From assembly GCF_900112265.1 (NCBI RefSeq), contig NZ_FOLO01000001.1, forward strand, positions 300,195-364,194: a stretch of 64,000 nucleotides of DNA. The letters run 5' to 3'. A program made the translations under genes and the position numbers. The notes under the pieces were generated by a model, which saw only the letters and a list, made by a program, of their open reading frames with translations, was not told the origin of the DNA and made no database searches. Below are positions 1 through 7,802 of the stretch, one piece after another (positions within the stretch are counted from its first letter, which is position 1; every line of letters begins with the position of its first letter). The DNA is from Pseudoalteromonas denitrificans DSM 6059. Lineage in GTDB: Bacteria; Pseudomonadota; Gammaproteobacteria; Enterobacterales; Alteromonadaceae.

Positions 1-130
1 ATCGGGTAAAATTATGCGACGAATTTTACGAAAAATAGCTGCAAATGAACATCAACAGCTAGGAGATACTTCTACGCTTGCTGATCCAACGGTAGTTGAA
101 GAGTTAATCGAAAACCGCCTTAACTGTTAG
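1..130 (+). CDS. acs: Acetyl-CoA synthetase, C-terminal end only (truncated by window edge)
   Basis: Only the last 42 codons are present. The frame starts at base 2 and ends at a TAG at 128-130. The peptide begins [13 protein letters not shown] and continues through [18 protein letters not shown], which is the very conserved C-terminus of AMP-forming acetyl-CoA synthetase (acetate + ATP + CoA to acetyl-CoA). The lysine in SGK is the catalytic lysine that protein acetyltransferase Pat acetylates to switch the enzyme off in Salmonella and E. coli. A Pat homologue lies 1.8 kb downstream on the other strand, and a CrbR-type regulator follows directly. The family call is firm. Nothing can be said about the promoter or the rest of the enzyme, which lie outside the window. 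Confidence 0.9.
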   Translation, partial: SGKIMRRILRKIAANEHQQLGDTSTLADPTVVEELIENRLNC

Positions 131-159
131 TTGCTTGGAATTATTGTCATCATTAATGT

Positions 160-189
160 AATGGCTGTTATAAGATAACAGTCATTTTT
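160..189 (+). terminator. Hairpin with T-run between acs and the response regulator
   Basis: The arms AATGGCTGTTAT and ATAACAGTCATT pair with one G-T wobble around a 3-base loop (AAG) and are followed by a short T-run. It reads as an intrinsic terminator for acs. It ends directly against the AGGAG ribosome binding site (190-194) of the next gene, so it could also act as an attenuator or as the 5' structure of the crbR message. Confidence 0.65.
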
Positions 190-200
190 AGGAGTAGAGT

Positions 201-851
201 ATGAACAAATTTTTGATAGCAGATGATCATCCTTTGTTTCGTGAGGCTTTAAAAAGCTCGCTACAAAATACTTTTAGTGAGTTAACTGTATTTGAGTCTG
301 ATAATTTCAAATCGACACTTAAATTATTAGACAAAGAAGATGAACTGGATTTATTGTTATTAGATTTACATATGCCAGGTAATGATGATTTATATGGTTT
401 AATCAAAATCAGAGAAGAGTACCCTGAGTTACCTATCGCAGTTGTTTCCGGTAGTGAAGAGCTAACAATTGTATCAAAAGTAATGGGGTATGGTGCTTTA
501 GGGTATATTCCTAAGTCCTCATCAGCTACAGAAATTGCTGCTGCAATTAGAGAGATATTAGAAGGTGAAACTTGGCTACCTGAGACAATGAAAGATAAGG
601 TAAACCAGTTATCAGGTGACGAAGTTGAAGTTGCGACACAAGTTGCATCCTTAACGCCTCAGCAGTATAAAGTATTAAGCTATTTACATGAGGGCTTACT
701 CAATAAACAAATCGCATATGAATTGAATATTTCAGAGGCAACGGTAAAGGCCCATATAACCGCAATTTTTAGAAAATTAGGCGTTTATAATCGTACACAA
801 GCGGTTTTAATTGCTTCAAAATTACAATTAGAATCACCAGTGGAAGGATAA
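201..851 (+). CDS. crbR: NarL/LuxR-family response regulator, CrbR-like
   Basis: This 216-residue, two-domain regulator has an N-terminal receiver with acidic pocket D8-D9 and phospho-acceptor D55 (LLLLDLHMPG). The C-terminal LuxR-type helix-turn-helix is near residues 150-205 (LTPQQYKVLSYLHEGLLNKQ, then SEATVKAHITAIFRKL). Its place directly behind acs matches CrbR, the regulator that with kinase CrbS activates acs and acetate uptake in Vibrio. A full CrbS-like kinase is encoded at 31492-34968 and the DUF4212/symporter operon at 45701-47699. The start follows a strong AGGAG site. The response regulator call is certain. The CrbR identity rests on context and overall resemblance, and other NarL-type regulators cannot be fully excluded. 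Confidence 0.8.
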   Translation: MNKFLIADDHPLFREALKSSLQNTFSELTVFESDNFKSTLKLLDKEDELDLLLLDLHMPGNDDLYGLIKIREEYPELPIAVVSGSEELTIVSKVMGYGALGYIPKSSSATEIAAAIREILEGETWLPETMKDKVNQLSGDEVEVATQVASLTPQQYKVLSYLHEGLLNKQIAYELNISEATVKAHITAIFRKLGVYNRTQAVLIASKLQLESPVEG

Positions 852-1041
852 AAAGATCATTACTGACAGTTACTAAAACCCGGTTAACTATCAATATTTT
901 TTAGAGGGATTTATTGCAACATCCATGTGGCAACTGTTTTACTTTTAGAGATAACAATATAGTGTATTCATATTTAAGCTGCGGTCATTACTTTTAAGCA
1001 GGTTATGCCTATAAGTGCTTAGTTGTGAATTTATAGCTGTG

Positions 1042-1875
1042 CTATTTAAATACAACCGTTTTATTTCCATTGACAAAAAGCCTGTGTTCACTGGCAAGTT
1101 GTAAAGCTTTACAAAATACTGTTTTTTCTACATCACGGCCTAACCTAGCAAGCGACTCAGCATCATCATCATGTGTTACATGAATAACATCTTGTAAAAT
1201 AATAGGACCTTCGTCTAGTTCATCGGTAACATAGTGCGCGGTTGCACCAATCATTTTTACACCGCGTTCGTAGGCTTGTTGATAGGGCTTAGCACCTATG
1301 AATGCAGGTAAAAAGGAGTGGTGAATGTTAATTATTTTGCCACTAAAACGTTTTACAAAATCACTACTTAAGATACGCATATATTTAGCTAAACCTATAA
1401 TATCAGGTTTATAAGCTTCTATTTGCTTTGCAACGGCTTCGTCATGTTGTTCACGTGTTAAACCTTGATGACTTATAAAATGATAAGGAACATTAAAGCC
1501 CTTAGCTAAAGGTTCAAGAGTTTGATAATTAGAGATTACAGCTACAATTTCTATATTTAATGCATTTTCAAAATACTTAAGTAAAACGCCACCTAAACAA
1601 TGTGCTTCTTTGGTAGCAAGTAAAACAATACGCATTTTTTCTTGACCAATTAAACCTAGGTTACAATCTTTAGGTAGTTGTGCTTTCAACTCTTCAAGAA
1701 AATTGACTTTGGTAAAGTCACCTTGAAGTTCAGTACGCATAAAAAAGCGTTCATTGATGTTATCTACAAACTCATCGTTTTTAATAATATTGAGTTTATG
1801 TTCATAACAAAGCCCTGTGATTTTAGCTATTAAGCCTTTTTCATCCGGACAATCTGTAAGTAGTACTTTTTTCAC
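1042..1875 (-). CDS. purU: Formyltetrahydrofolate deformylase
   Basis: PurU hydrolyses 10-formyl-tetrahydrofolate to formate and tetrahydrofolate, balancing the one-carbon pool and feeding formate to PurT in purine synthesis. The 277 residues have the family layout: an N-terminal ACT domain (LLTDCPDEKGLIAKIT, about 5-80) and a C-terminal formyltransferase fold with the signature NIHHSFLPAF and the downstream DEGPII containing the catalytic Asp. Length is normal for the family. Translation starts at GTG behind a GGGGA site, because an ATG five bases upstream runs straight into a stop. The gene lies 98 bp downstream of pat on the same strand and could be co-transcribed with it. The two share no obvious pathway beyond C1/C2 metabolism. 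Confidence 0.93.
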   Translation of the reverse strand: MKKVLLTDCPDEKGLIAKITGLCYEHKLNIIKNDEFVDNINERFFMRTELQGDFTKVNFLEELKAQLPKDCNLGLIGQEKMRIVLLATKEAHCLGGVLLKYFENALNIEIVAVISNYQTLEPLAKGFNVPYHFISHQGLTREQHDEAVAKQIEAYKPDIIGLAKYMRILSSDFVKRFSGKIINIHHSFLPAFIGAKPYQQAYERGVKMIGATAHYVTDELDEGPIILQDVIHVTHDDDAESLARLGRDVEKTVFCKALQLASEHRLFVNGNKTVVFK

Positions 1876-1973
1876 TTCATTCCCCTTTATAAATTCAAAT
1901 AACTTTACTGGGTTTTGTTATCTGAATTAAACAGTTTGACATTATTTGATAAAGAGAAAACGAATGGAAGTGT

Positions 1974-4646
1974 TTATTTCATAATTTTTAAATTCATTGT
2001 AACAGTGCCTTCTTCGAAGTCTCTAGCGACTTTAAATCCAAGTTTTCTAGCAAGTTCTATCATGCCATTGTTTTCAGGTAAGGTAATACCTGTTACTAAA
2101 CCAACACCTTGTTGTTTGCAATGATCTATTGCGCTTTGTAATAAAATTTGACCCAAACCTAATCCTTGTTGGTCTGAGCGAATCACTATGGCAAATTCAG
2201 CCTCTAAATTATCAGGATCCATGAGCACTCGTGATACGCCTAAGGTGTACGCTTTACCTGCTATGTGTTTTGATACAATAAACGCCATCTCTCGGTCATA
2301 ATCAATTTGAGTCATTTTTGCTAATTGGTCATGGCTAAATTCTGGGAGTTCACCAAAAAAACGTTTATATCTATCTTCTTTATCAAGTGCTAAATCAAAA
2401 TCTCTATGAGATGATTCATCTTCAGGTTTTATTGGTCTAAGTAAGGCTTGAGATCCATCTTTGAGAGTGATTTGTTTTTCTAAGTCTTTAGGATAAGGGC
2501 GAACAGATAATCGCTTTACACCTACTTTTTGTTGATATTTTGTGAGTTGTATAACAGCATCAAGCACTAAAAACTTACCACCGCTGGCAAGTACAGGGTT
2601 TAATTCAATGCTTTGAATATCGCTTTGGTCAACGATGAGCTGTGATACACGGGTGAGTAAGGCACATAAAGTATATTTATCAATTTTATCTGGTAAATGT
2701 TTTTCTTTTATTAGACCTTTGTCTTGTGCTGATGCAATGAGGTATTTGGCTAAGTTCATATTTAATGGAGGTAATGCAACAGCAGCCTGAGCGTAGTTTA
2801 ATCCTGTGCCTGATTCTCCAAGTAAAATGACAGGGCCAAAATTAGGGTCTGTTTTTACTGCTATTCGTAATTCTTGAGCGCCAGCCCTTGGCGCCATTTT
2901 TTGCAGTGAAAAACCTTCAATACAGGCATTCGGATAAGTTTTTTTGATTCTTAATAGCATTGCAAATGCGGTTTGCTCTACTTCATCTGGATCGTTTAGG
3001 TTAAGTACGACACCGCCAACATCTGATTTTGATGAAATGCTGGGACTTATTAATTTTAAAGCAATTGGAAACCCCATTGTTATAGCTTGTTCTTTTGCAT
3101 CTGTTGGTGTTAAAGCCGATTTTGTATCTATGGTATTAATACAGTAATGCTCTAATATATCTCGGGATTGATGTGTTGATAAATAACGTTCTTTTTTTAA
3201 TAAATGTGCATCAATTATGTTTTGTACTATTTTTGGTTCATTATTGAGTGATTCTAATAATGATTCTGGGGTTTGTGTCAAATGCTTTTGATTTCGTCTG
3301 TACTGAATAAGGTGCATAAAAGCACCGACAGCACCTTCAGGTGTTCTATAAGTTGGTATACTGCCTTGACTACAAATTTTTCTGGCGCCGAAAGCGGCTT
3401 TTTCCCCCATAAAATTAGTTAATACATATGGCCTTTGCATTTTTGGAATTTTATTAACAGTATCAACAATAATATTTGCATAATCCTCACCGGGAGCCAA
3501 TGCCGATGGACTGTGTAATATGAGTAGGTTTTCAACTTCAGGAGCTTTAAGTAATACTTCTAAAGCTTGTTGATAGCGTTCGGGGTCTGAATCGCCACAT
3601 ATATCAACAGGGTTGCTAGCCATATCTTCTTGTGGCACCACTTTGTTTAATAATGTAATTGTATCGTCAGTTAGTTGGGCTAATTTACCAGAAGCGAGTG
3701 TTAAGCTGTCAACCGCCATGACACCAGGACCTGTGCCATTTGTTAAAATTGTTAGTTGTTCACGTTTTAATAATTTAGGATGTAATGCTAATGTTTGTGT
3801 CGCGGTGAATAATTCACGTAAATCATTTACTCGCAAGATCCCTGCTCTTTGGAACATAGCATCATATACGGTATCAGAGCTGTTATTATCTCCTGTTATA
3901 TGTTGAGTTACTAAAGCCCCTACTTGTGTTTTCCCAGTTTTTATAGCTATAACTGGTTTATTAATAGCAGCAGCTCTTGCGGCTGAAATAAATTTACGAG
4001 AATCTTTGATATTATCTATATAAAGCAAAATAGCCTGAGTTTTGGCATCTCGACCTAAAAAATCAATTAGTTGGGTAAAGCCTATATTGATGCAATCCCC
4101 AACAGAAATAAAATATGAAAATCCAATATCTTTATTTTGCGCCCAGTCTAAAATAGTTGAACACACTGATGCGGATTGGGAAATAAAAGCAATGTTTCCT
4201 TTTGAAGCTGTAGTATGAGAAAGGCTTGCATTTAAACCTATACTTGGAACGAGTAAACCCAAACTATTTGCGCCTAAAATGCTCACACCAGCTTCTTTTG
4301 CGACTGACTTTAATTGATGTTTATCTTCTGTTTTGAAACCTGAGGCTATTAAAATTGCATATTTACAGCCTTTCTCCCCCAACTCTTTTATTAGCTTAAA
4401 TGATAAAGATTTATTGGTGCATAAAATAGCAAGATCAGGTATTTGTGGTAAAGATTCGATTGTAGGGTAGGCTAATACACCATGCACTGCTTTATATTTA
4501 AGTGAAACTGGCATAATTGGGCCACTAAAACCACCTTGTAATAGATTTCTAATAACAACAAAACCAGAACGATTAGCTTTATTTGAAGCGCCAATAACAG
4601 CAACAGATTTAGGGTTAAAAAATTGGCTGATGCGTTTTATGGTCAT
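1974..4646 (-). CDS. pat: Protein lysine acetyltransferase Pat (acyl-CoA synthetase-like plus GNAT)
   Basis: This 890-residue protein matches the size and order of Pat/YfiQ. An NDP-forming acyl-CoA synthetase-like region comes first (CoA-binding NPKSVAVIGAS near residue 11; central ligase-like domain; ATP-grasp region about 500-700). A GNAT acetyltransferase follows at about 730-890 (the stretch near EAEFAIVIRSDQQGLGLG binds acetyl-CoA). In enteric bacteria Pat acetylates the catalytic lysine of Acs and lowers its activity when acetyl-CoA is high. The synthetase-like part is non-catalytic there and serves regulation. Having it within 2 kb of acs and crbR supports the same job here. The gene faces a cupin gene across a 239-bp spacer that contains a perfect AT-rich palindrome. 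Confidence 0.9.
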   Translation of the reverse strand: MTIKRISQFFNPKSVAVIGASNKANRSGFVVIRNLLQGGFSGPIMPVSLKYKAVHGVLAYPTIESLPQIPDLAILCTNKSLSFKLIKELGEKGCKYAILIASGFKTEDKHQLKSVAKEAGVSILGANSLGLLVPSIGLNASLSHTTASKGNIAFISQSASVCSTILDWAQNKDIGFSYFISVGDCINIGFTQLIDFLGRDAKTQAILLYIDNIKDSRKFISAARAAAINKPVIAIKTGKTQVGALVTQHITGDNNSSDTVYDAMFQRAGILRVNDLRELFTATQTLALHPKLLKREQLTILTNGTGPGVMAVDSLTLASGKLAQLTDDTITLLNKVVPQEDMASNPVDICGDSDPERYQQALEVLLKAPEVENLLILHSPSALAPGEDYANIIVDTVNKIPKMQRPYVLTNFMGEKAAFGARKICSQGSIPTYRTPEGAVGAFMHLIQYRRNQKHLTQTPESLLESLNNEPKIVQNIIDAHLLKKERYLSTHQSRDILEHYCINTIDTKSALTPTDAKEQAITMGFPIALKLISPSISSKSDVGGVVLNLNDPDEVEQTAFAMLLRIKKTYPNACIEGFSLQKMAPRAGAQELRIAVKTDPNFGPVILLGESGTGLNYAQAAVALPPLNMNLAKYLIASAQDKGLIKEKHLPDKIDKYTLCALLTRVSQLIVDQSDIQSIELNPVLASGGKFLVLDAVIQLTKYQQKVGVKRLSVRPYPKDLEKQITLKDGSQALLRPIKPEDESSHRDFDLALDKEDRYKRFFGELPEFSHDQLAKMTQIDYDREMAFIVSKHIAGKAYTLGVSRVLMDPDNLEAEFAIVIRSDQQGLGLGQILLQSAIDHCKQQGVGLVTGITLPENNGMIELARKLGFKVARDFEEGTVTMNLKIMK

Positions 4647-4715
4647 ATTTATTTTGCCTTATCAGGAGATTAGCACTTTGTTTGTACTTTACTGTGATTG
4701 GGATAAATTTGCGAT

Positions 4716-4751
4716 ATTATGAGATATATACTTTGGTATATATCTCATAAT
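4716..4751. repeat. Perfect 16-bp inverted repeat, AT-rich, 4-base loop
   Basis: The arms at 4716-4731 (ATTATGAGATATATAC) and 4736-4751 are exact reverse complements separated by TTTG. It lies between the divergent pat and cupin genes, 70 bp upstream of the pat start. There is no flanking T-run in either direction, so it is not a typical terminator. A regulator operator or a cruciform-prone site is more likely. Confidence 0.8.
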
Positions 4752-4885
4752 TTAAAATCCGTACCTTATCGAGTAAAGTTCTACATTCATTTTAGTTTAT
4801 TTCATTCAATAGTTGATTTGATTTAGAGCAATACTTAGGTATGCTAACGAATAATTTTTGATTAAGTAAAAGGTTTGAGGAAAGC

Positions 4886-5260
4886 ATGACGTTAATGTTT
4901 ATATGTGCTGCAATGGGCGCTTCAATTATGAACCTAGAGACAATTGTTTCTCAAAGTGATAAAGATAAGTTATCTATCACACCATTAGGGAGTGATATTC
5001 ATGCCAGTGAATATTTAATTTCCATTGCTGAACAAGTCCCTTTACATATTCATAAATATCACACTGAAATTATTTATGTGATTGATGGGGAAGGTGATAT
5101 GACTATAAATGATAAAGTAAAGAAAGTTAAAAAAGGGGATTACATTCGAGTACCTGAAAATACAATTCATGGTGTAAAAGTGACTTCTCTTAAACCATTA
5201 AAAGTTTTATCGGTGCAAACGCCAGAATATAAAGGTCAAGATAAACATTTAGTGGAATAA
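4886..5260 (+). CDS. Small single-domain cupin protein
   Basis: This 124-residue protein is mostly one cupin beta-barrel (about residues 35-115). The first motif contains VPLHIHKYHTEIIYVIDGEG, giving the usual His-His-Glu metal ligand set. The second contains KGDYIRVPENTIHGV with the final His. Cupins of this size bind a metal or small ligand, and the substrate cannot be read from sequence. The start is fixed by GAGG five bases upstream. An internal ATG at codon 15 would give a shorter protein without the hydrophobic N-terminus. It is followed after 4 bp by a SIMPL-domain gene, so the two form an operon. No specific enzyme function is assigned. Confidence 0.75.
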   Translation: MTLMFICAAMGASIMNLETIVSQSDKDKLSITPLGSDIHASEYLISIAEQVPLHIHKYHTEIIYVIDGEGDMTINDKVKKVKKGDYIRVPENTIHGVKVTSLKPLKVLSVQTPEYKGQDKHLVE

Positions 5261-5264
5261 AATT

Positions 5265-5984
5265 ATGATTCAAACTTCACGTTTAAACAGTATTGTTATA
5301 GGTATTTCTTTGGTTATAGGCTTAATTGGTTTAGGTCTATCAATCAAAAGTGGCTTATTAGCATTTAAATCACTTGAGCGTTCTGTAATAGTTAAAGGAT
5401 TAGCGGAACAAGTTGTTGATGCTGACACCGTTATTTGGCCAATCAAGTTTTCTGATGCAGGCAATGATCTTGCAAGTTTAATAACCTCTGTACAAGAAAA
5501 AAATACTAGCGTGATTGCATTTCTAAAACTCCACGGTTTTGATGATGATGAAATTACAATCGGGACGCAAACGGTACATGATAAACTTGCGACTGAATAT
5601 TCAAACAACCAAGGTTTTAAATTTCGTTATACGGTTGAGTCTTCCTTATCTGTTTACTCTCATTCGACAGCAAAGGTTTTGAATGCCAGCTCAAAAATGA
5701 GCGAATTGGCAAAGCAAAATATCGTCATGTTAAGACAAGATTATAATAATAGATTAGAGTTTTTATTTACTAAACTTAACGATATCAAACCACAAATGGT
5801 TCAAACAGCGACACAAAAAGCGCGAGAAGTTGCACAAAAATTTGCATCTGATTCAAAGTCTAAATTAGGAAAAATAAAGTCTGCAAAGCAGGGGCAGTTC
5901 ACAATTTCAGACAGAGATTCTAATACGCCTCATATTAAAAAAGTGCGAGTTGTATCAACAATTGAATACTACTTATCAGATTAA
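5265..5984 (+). CDS. SIMPL-domain protein, membrane-anchored
   Basis: The 239 residues start with a single hydrophobic helix (about 9-31, IVIGISLVIGLIGLGLSI) that likely anchors or exports the protein. A SIMPL (DUF541) domain follows, with the family-typical VVKGLAEQVVDAD-type strand near 43-55, FDDDEITIG in the middle and a C-terminal VRVVSTIEYYL strand. SIMPL proteins such as YggE are periplasmic, and their function is poorly defined, with links to oxidative stress. This gene is the second of a two-gene unit with the upstream cupin (4-bp gap). The family call is well supported. The role is unknown. Confidence 0.8.
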   Translation: MIQTSRLNSIVIGISLVIGLIGLGLSIKSGLLAFKSLERSVIVKGLAEQVVDADTVIWPIKFSDAGNDLASLITSVQEKNTSVIAFLKLHGFDDDEITIGTQTVHDKLATEYSNNQGFKFRYTVESSLSVYSHSTAKVLNASSKMSELAKQNIVMLRQDYNNRLEFLFTKLNDIKPQMVQTATQKAREVAQKFASDSKSKLGKIKSAKQGQFTISDRDSNTPHIKKVRVVSTIEYYLSD

Positions 5985-6182
5985 GAGTATTAATTTTAGC
6001 TTTAAGATTAAATTATAAATACATTTTTTGAGTAATTTCTTAAAAACTGTCATTTTTGTTAGGTTTTTAACTCTAATTTGACATGTAGCAATAATTACGC
6101 TTTCTTTTAGTGTCGCTATCGTTAAAATACATGGCTTAGCCAAAATAAATGGCACTCGTTTTTTTCCCTATGGAGCTCTCAA

Positions 6183-6743
6183 ATGTCTGATAAACGATTT
6201 ATTACAGCACAGCAGCTGTTAGAAGATTCGTTCCGTGTTGCTGCACAAGTTTATGATGATGGATTTCGTCCTGATTTTATCATTGGTATTTGGCGAGGTG
6301 GTGCTCCAATTGGTATTGCTGTACAAGAGTATTATGATTTTAAAGGTGTTGAAACAGACCACATTGCTGTGCGTACCTCTTCTTATTATGGTATCGGAAA
6401 ACAATCAAAAAATATAAAAGTACATGGCTTACATTATATCGTTGAAAATGCGAATGCGGGCGATAAATTGTTAATTGTTGATGATGTTTTTGACTCTGGG
6501 CGTAGTATTGTTGCTTTAAAAGCCGAGCTTAAAAAATTAATGCGCTTAAATATGCCTACCGATGTACGCATTGCTTGTCCATATTACAAGCCTAAAAATT
6601 CAAAAGTAGATATTGTGCCAGATTATTTTATTCATGACTCTGAAGAGTGGCTTGTTTTTCCTCATGAATTATCAGGTTTAACTCCGGATGAAATTCTTGA
6701 AGGAAAAACTGATTTAACCAATATTAAAGATCTATTGGTATAA
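6183..6743 (+). CDS. Purine-type phosphoribosyltransferase (hypoxanthine/guanine family)
   Basis: This 186-residue type I phosphoribosyltransferase has the PRPP-binding motif LLIVDDVFDSGRS (about residues 97-109), with the two acidic residues followed by a small-residue loop. Loop I (FIIGIWRGGAPIGI, about 33-46) contacts pyrophosphate. These enzymes salvage purine bases by joining them to PRPP. Base specificity cannot be decided from the motifs, though this subgroup is usually annotated as hypoxanthine phosphoribosyltransferase. It stands alone behind a 198-bp spacer. It converges on a Crp/Fnr-family gene, with a hairpin between the two stops. Confidence 0.85.
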   Translation: MSDKRFITAQQLLEDSFRVAAQVYDDGFRPDFIIGIWRGGAPIGIAVQEYYDFKGVETDHIAVRTSSYYGIGKQSKNIKVHGLHYIVENANAGDKLLIVDDVFDSGRSIVALKAELKKLMRLNMPTDVRIACPYYKPKNSKVDIVPDYFIHDSEEWLVFPHELSGLTPDEILEGKTDLTNIKDLLV

Positions 6744-6753
6744 TCTCAGTTTT

Positions 6754-6795
6754 AATCACTAATTTAGAATGTTTTAACCTTTTAAATTAGTGATT
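6754..6795. terminator. Bidirectional hairpin between convergent genes
   Basis: The exact 13-bp arms AATCACTAATTTA (6754-6766) and TAAATTAGTGATT (6783-6795) surround a 16-base loop. It sits between the phosphoribosyltransferase and the convergent Crp/Fnr gene, with T-rich sequence on the right side. Probably a shared terminator, though its low G+C makes it weak. Confidence 0.55.
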
Positions 6796-7451
6796 TATTT
6801 TTGATGAAAGTGCTCAATAAATTCACTTAACTTGATTTCATCTAAAGGCTTTAGCCCTTTGTCTGTACGCTCTATCAGCTTTTGTTCTACAAGTTCCGTT
6901 ACAACTCTTCTATAAGCACGCTCGGTTGTCGCAAAACGTTCTGCTTCTGCACTCACCGTCGGGTAAGGGCGTAAAACTATGGGACTGGTATTTTGGTGAC
7001 GTGATAAACAATCTTTTGCTATATTGTAACTCAAAGGAAGTAACAGCTTATCGAGATTAATTTGATGGTTTTCTAAAAATTTTGCAGCGACAGTTTGTGC
7101 CGTATATAAACATAGTTCTGGCTTTTGTAAAAGAATAGTTTGCCAGTGTTTAAAGTCAATTAAGTGATAATGAACATCAGTTTGACAAGTAACTGTATAA
7201 ATACAAGGTTTCGCATTAAGAGCCTCAATTTCGCCAATTAAAGTATAATTGCAATCAAGTTGCCCTAATAATAAACGCCTACCATTGCCTACATCATAAC
7301 TAAAAGAGACTGTACCAGATTTTACTAATAATAATTTAGTTAATGGTTGGTCTTGATTTAGTAGGCTAGCCCCTTTTTCTTGATGATACTCTTTGTCAGC
7401 AAAGGTCAGTAATTGCTCTATCAAATTAGCGGAAAAATGGTATTGAAACAT
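6795..7451 (-). CDS. Crp/Fnr-family transcriptional regulator
   Basis: The 218 residues comprise a cyclic-nucleotide-binding-like beta-barrel (about 15-115, including KLLLVKSGTVSFSY and LIGEIEAL) and a C-terminal winged helix (about 150-205, with VSAEAERFATTERAYRRVV as the likely recognition region). There are no N-terminal cysteines of the FNR type, so it is not an oxygen sensor of that class. The effector cannot be predicted, and the barrel lacks an obvious complete cAMP-binding signature. It is a monocistronic gene ending at the shared hairpin. Such divergent Crp/Fnr paralogues often control a few nearby genes. The small membrane protein gene upstream, divergently placed across 114 bp, is the nearest candidate target. 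Confidence 0.8.
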   Translation of the reverse strand: MFQYHFSANLIEQLLTFADKEYHQEKGASLLNQDQPLTKLLLVKSGTVSFSYDVGNGRRLLLGQLDCNYTLIGEIEALNAKPCIYTVTCQTDVHYHLIDFKHWQTILLQKPELCLYTAQTVAAKFLENHQINLDKLLLPLSYNIAKDCLSRHQNTSPIVLRPYPTVSAEAERFATTERAYRRVVTELVEQKLIERTDKGLKPLDEIKLSEFIEHFHQK

Positions 7452-7565
7452 AGCTTAGCCTGAGTGTATTTTTATAATTATGGCTTCGGACAAATGTCCT
7501 TCAAGATAAAAGCCTAAAGATTTTAATATATTTTATCGATTATACGCGTTTAATTGGGGATTCAT

Positions 7566-7802
7566 ATGTCTTGGGATTATTTAGGTTATTTAGCTTCTGT
7601 TTTTTTAGTGATGTCCCTTATGATGACTGATGTTATTAAACTACGTTGGTTTAATTTAGTTGGGTGCTTAACCTTTGCTATATACGGTGTTGTAATTATG
7701 GCCTGGCCTGTTGCATTAACAAATGCTGTATTATCACTTGTTAATGCGTATCAGATAGTTAAATTAAATCGTGCTAATACTGAGTTAGCAGCTAGTTGCT
7801 AA
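7566..7802 (+). CDS. Small inner-membrane protein, YgjV/CBU_0592-like
   Basis: This 78-residue, very hydrophobic protein has three likely transmembrane helices (about 5-22, 28-48 and 50-68), a pattern seen in the YgjV/CBU_0592 group of small membrane proteins with no known function. Motifs such as LGYLASVFLVMSLMM, LRWFNLVGC and YGVVIMAWPVALTN resemble that group. I use the ATG at 7566, which follows GGGG at good spacing, rather than the in-frame TTG at 7554. The gene overlaps the 3' end of the convergent amidohydrolase gene by 11 bp. It is divergent from the Crp/Fnr regulator. Confidence 0.7.
   Translation: MSWDYLGYLASVFLVMSLMMTDVIKLRWFNLVGCLTFAIYGVVIMAWPVALTNAVLSLVNAYQIVKLNRANTELAASC

Noticed and set aside
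1915..2124. Plus-strand open frame of 69 codons
   Set aside because: It is antisense to the 3' end of pat, has no ribosome site and shows no family features.
6078..6106. Promoter with perfect TTGACA upstream of the phosphoribosyltransferase gene
   Set aside because: No acceptable -10 at 16-18 bp (TTTCTT at 17 bp), so I do not list it as a feature.
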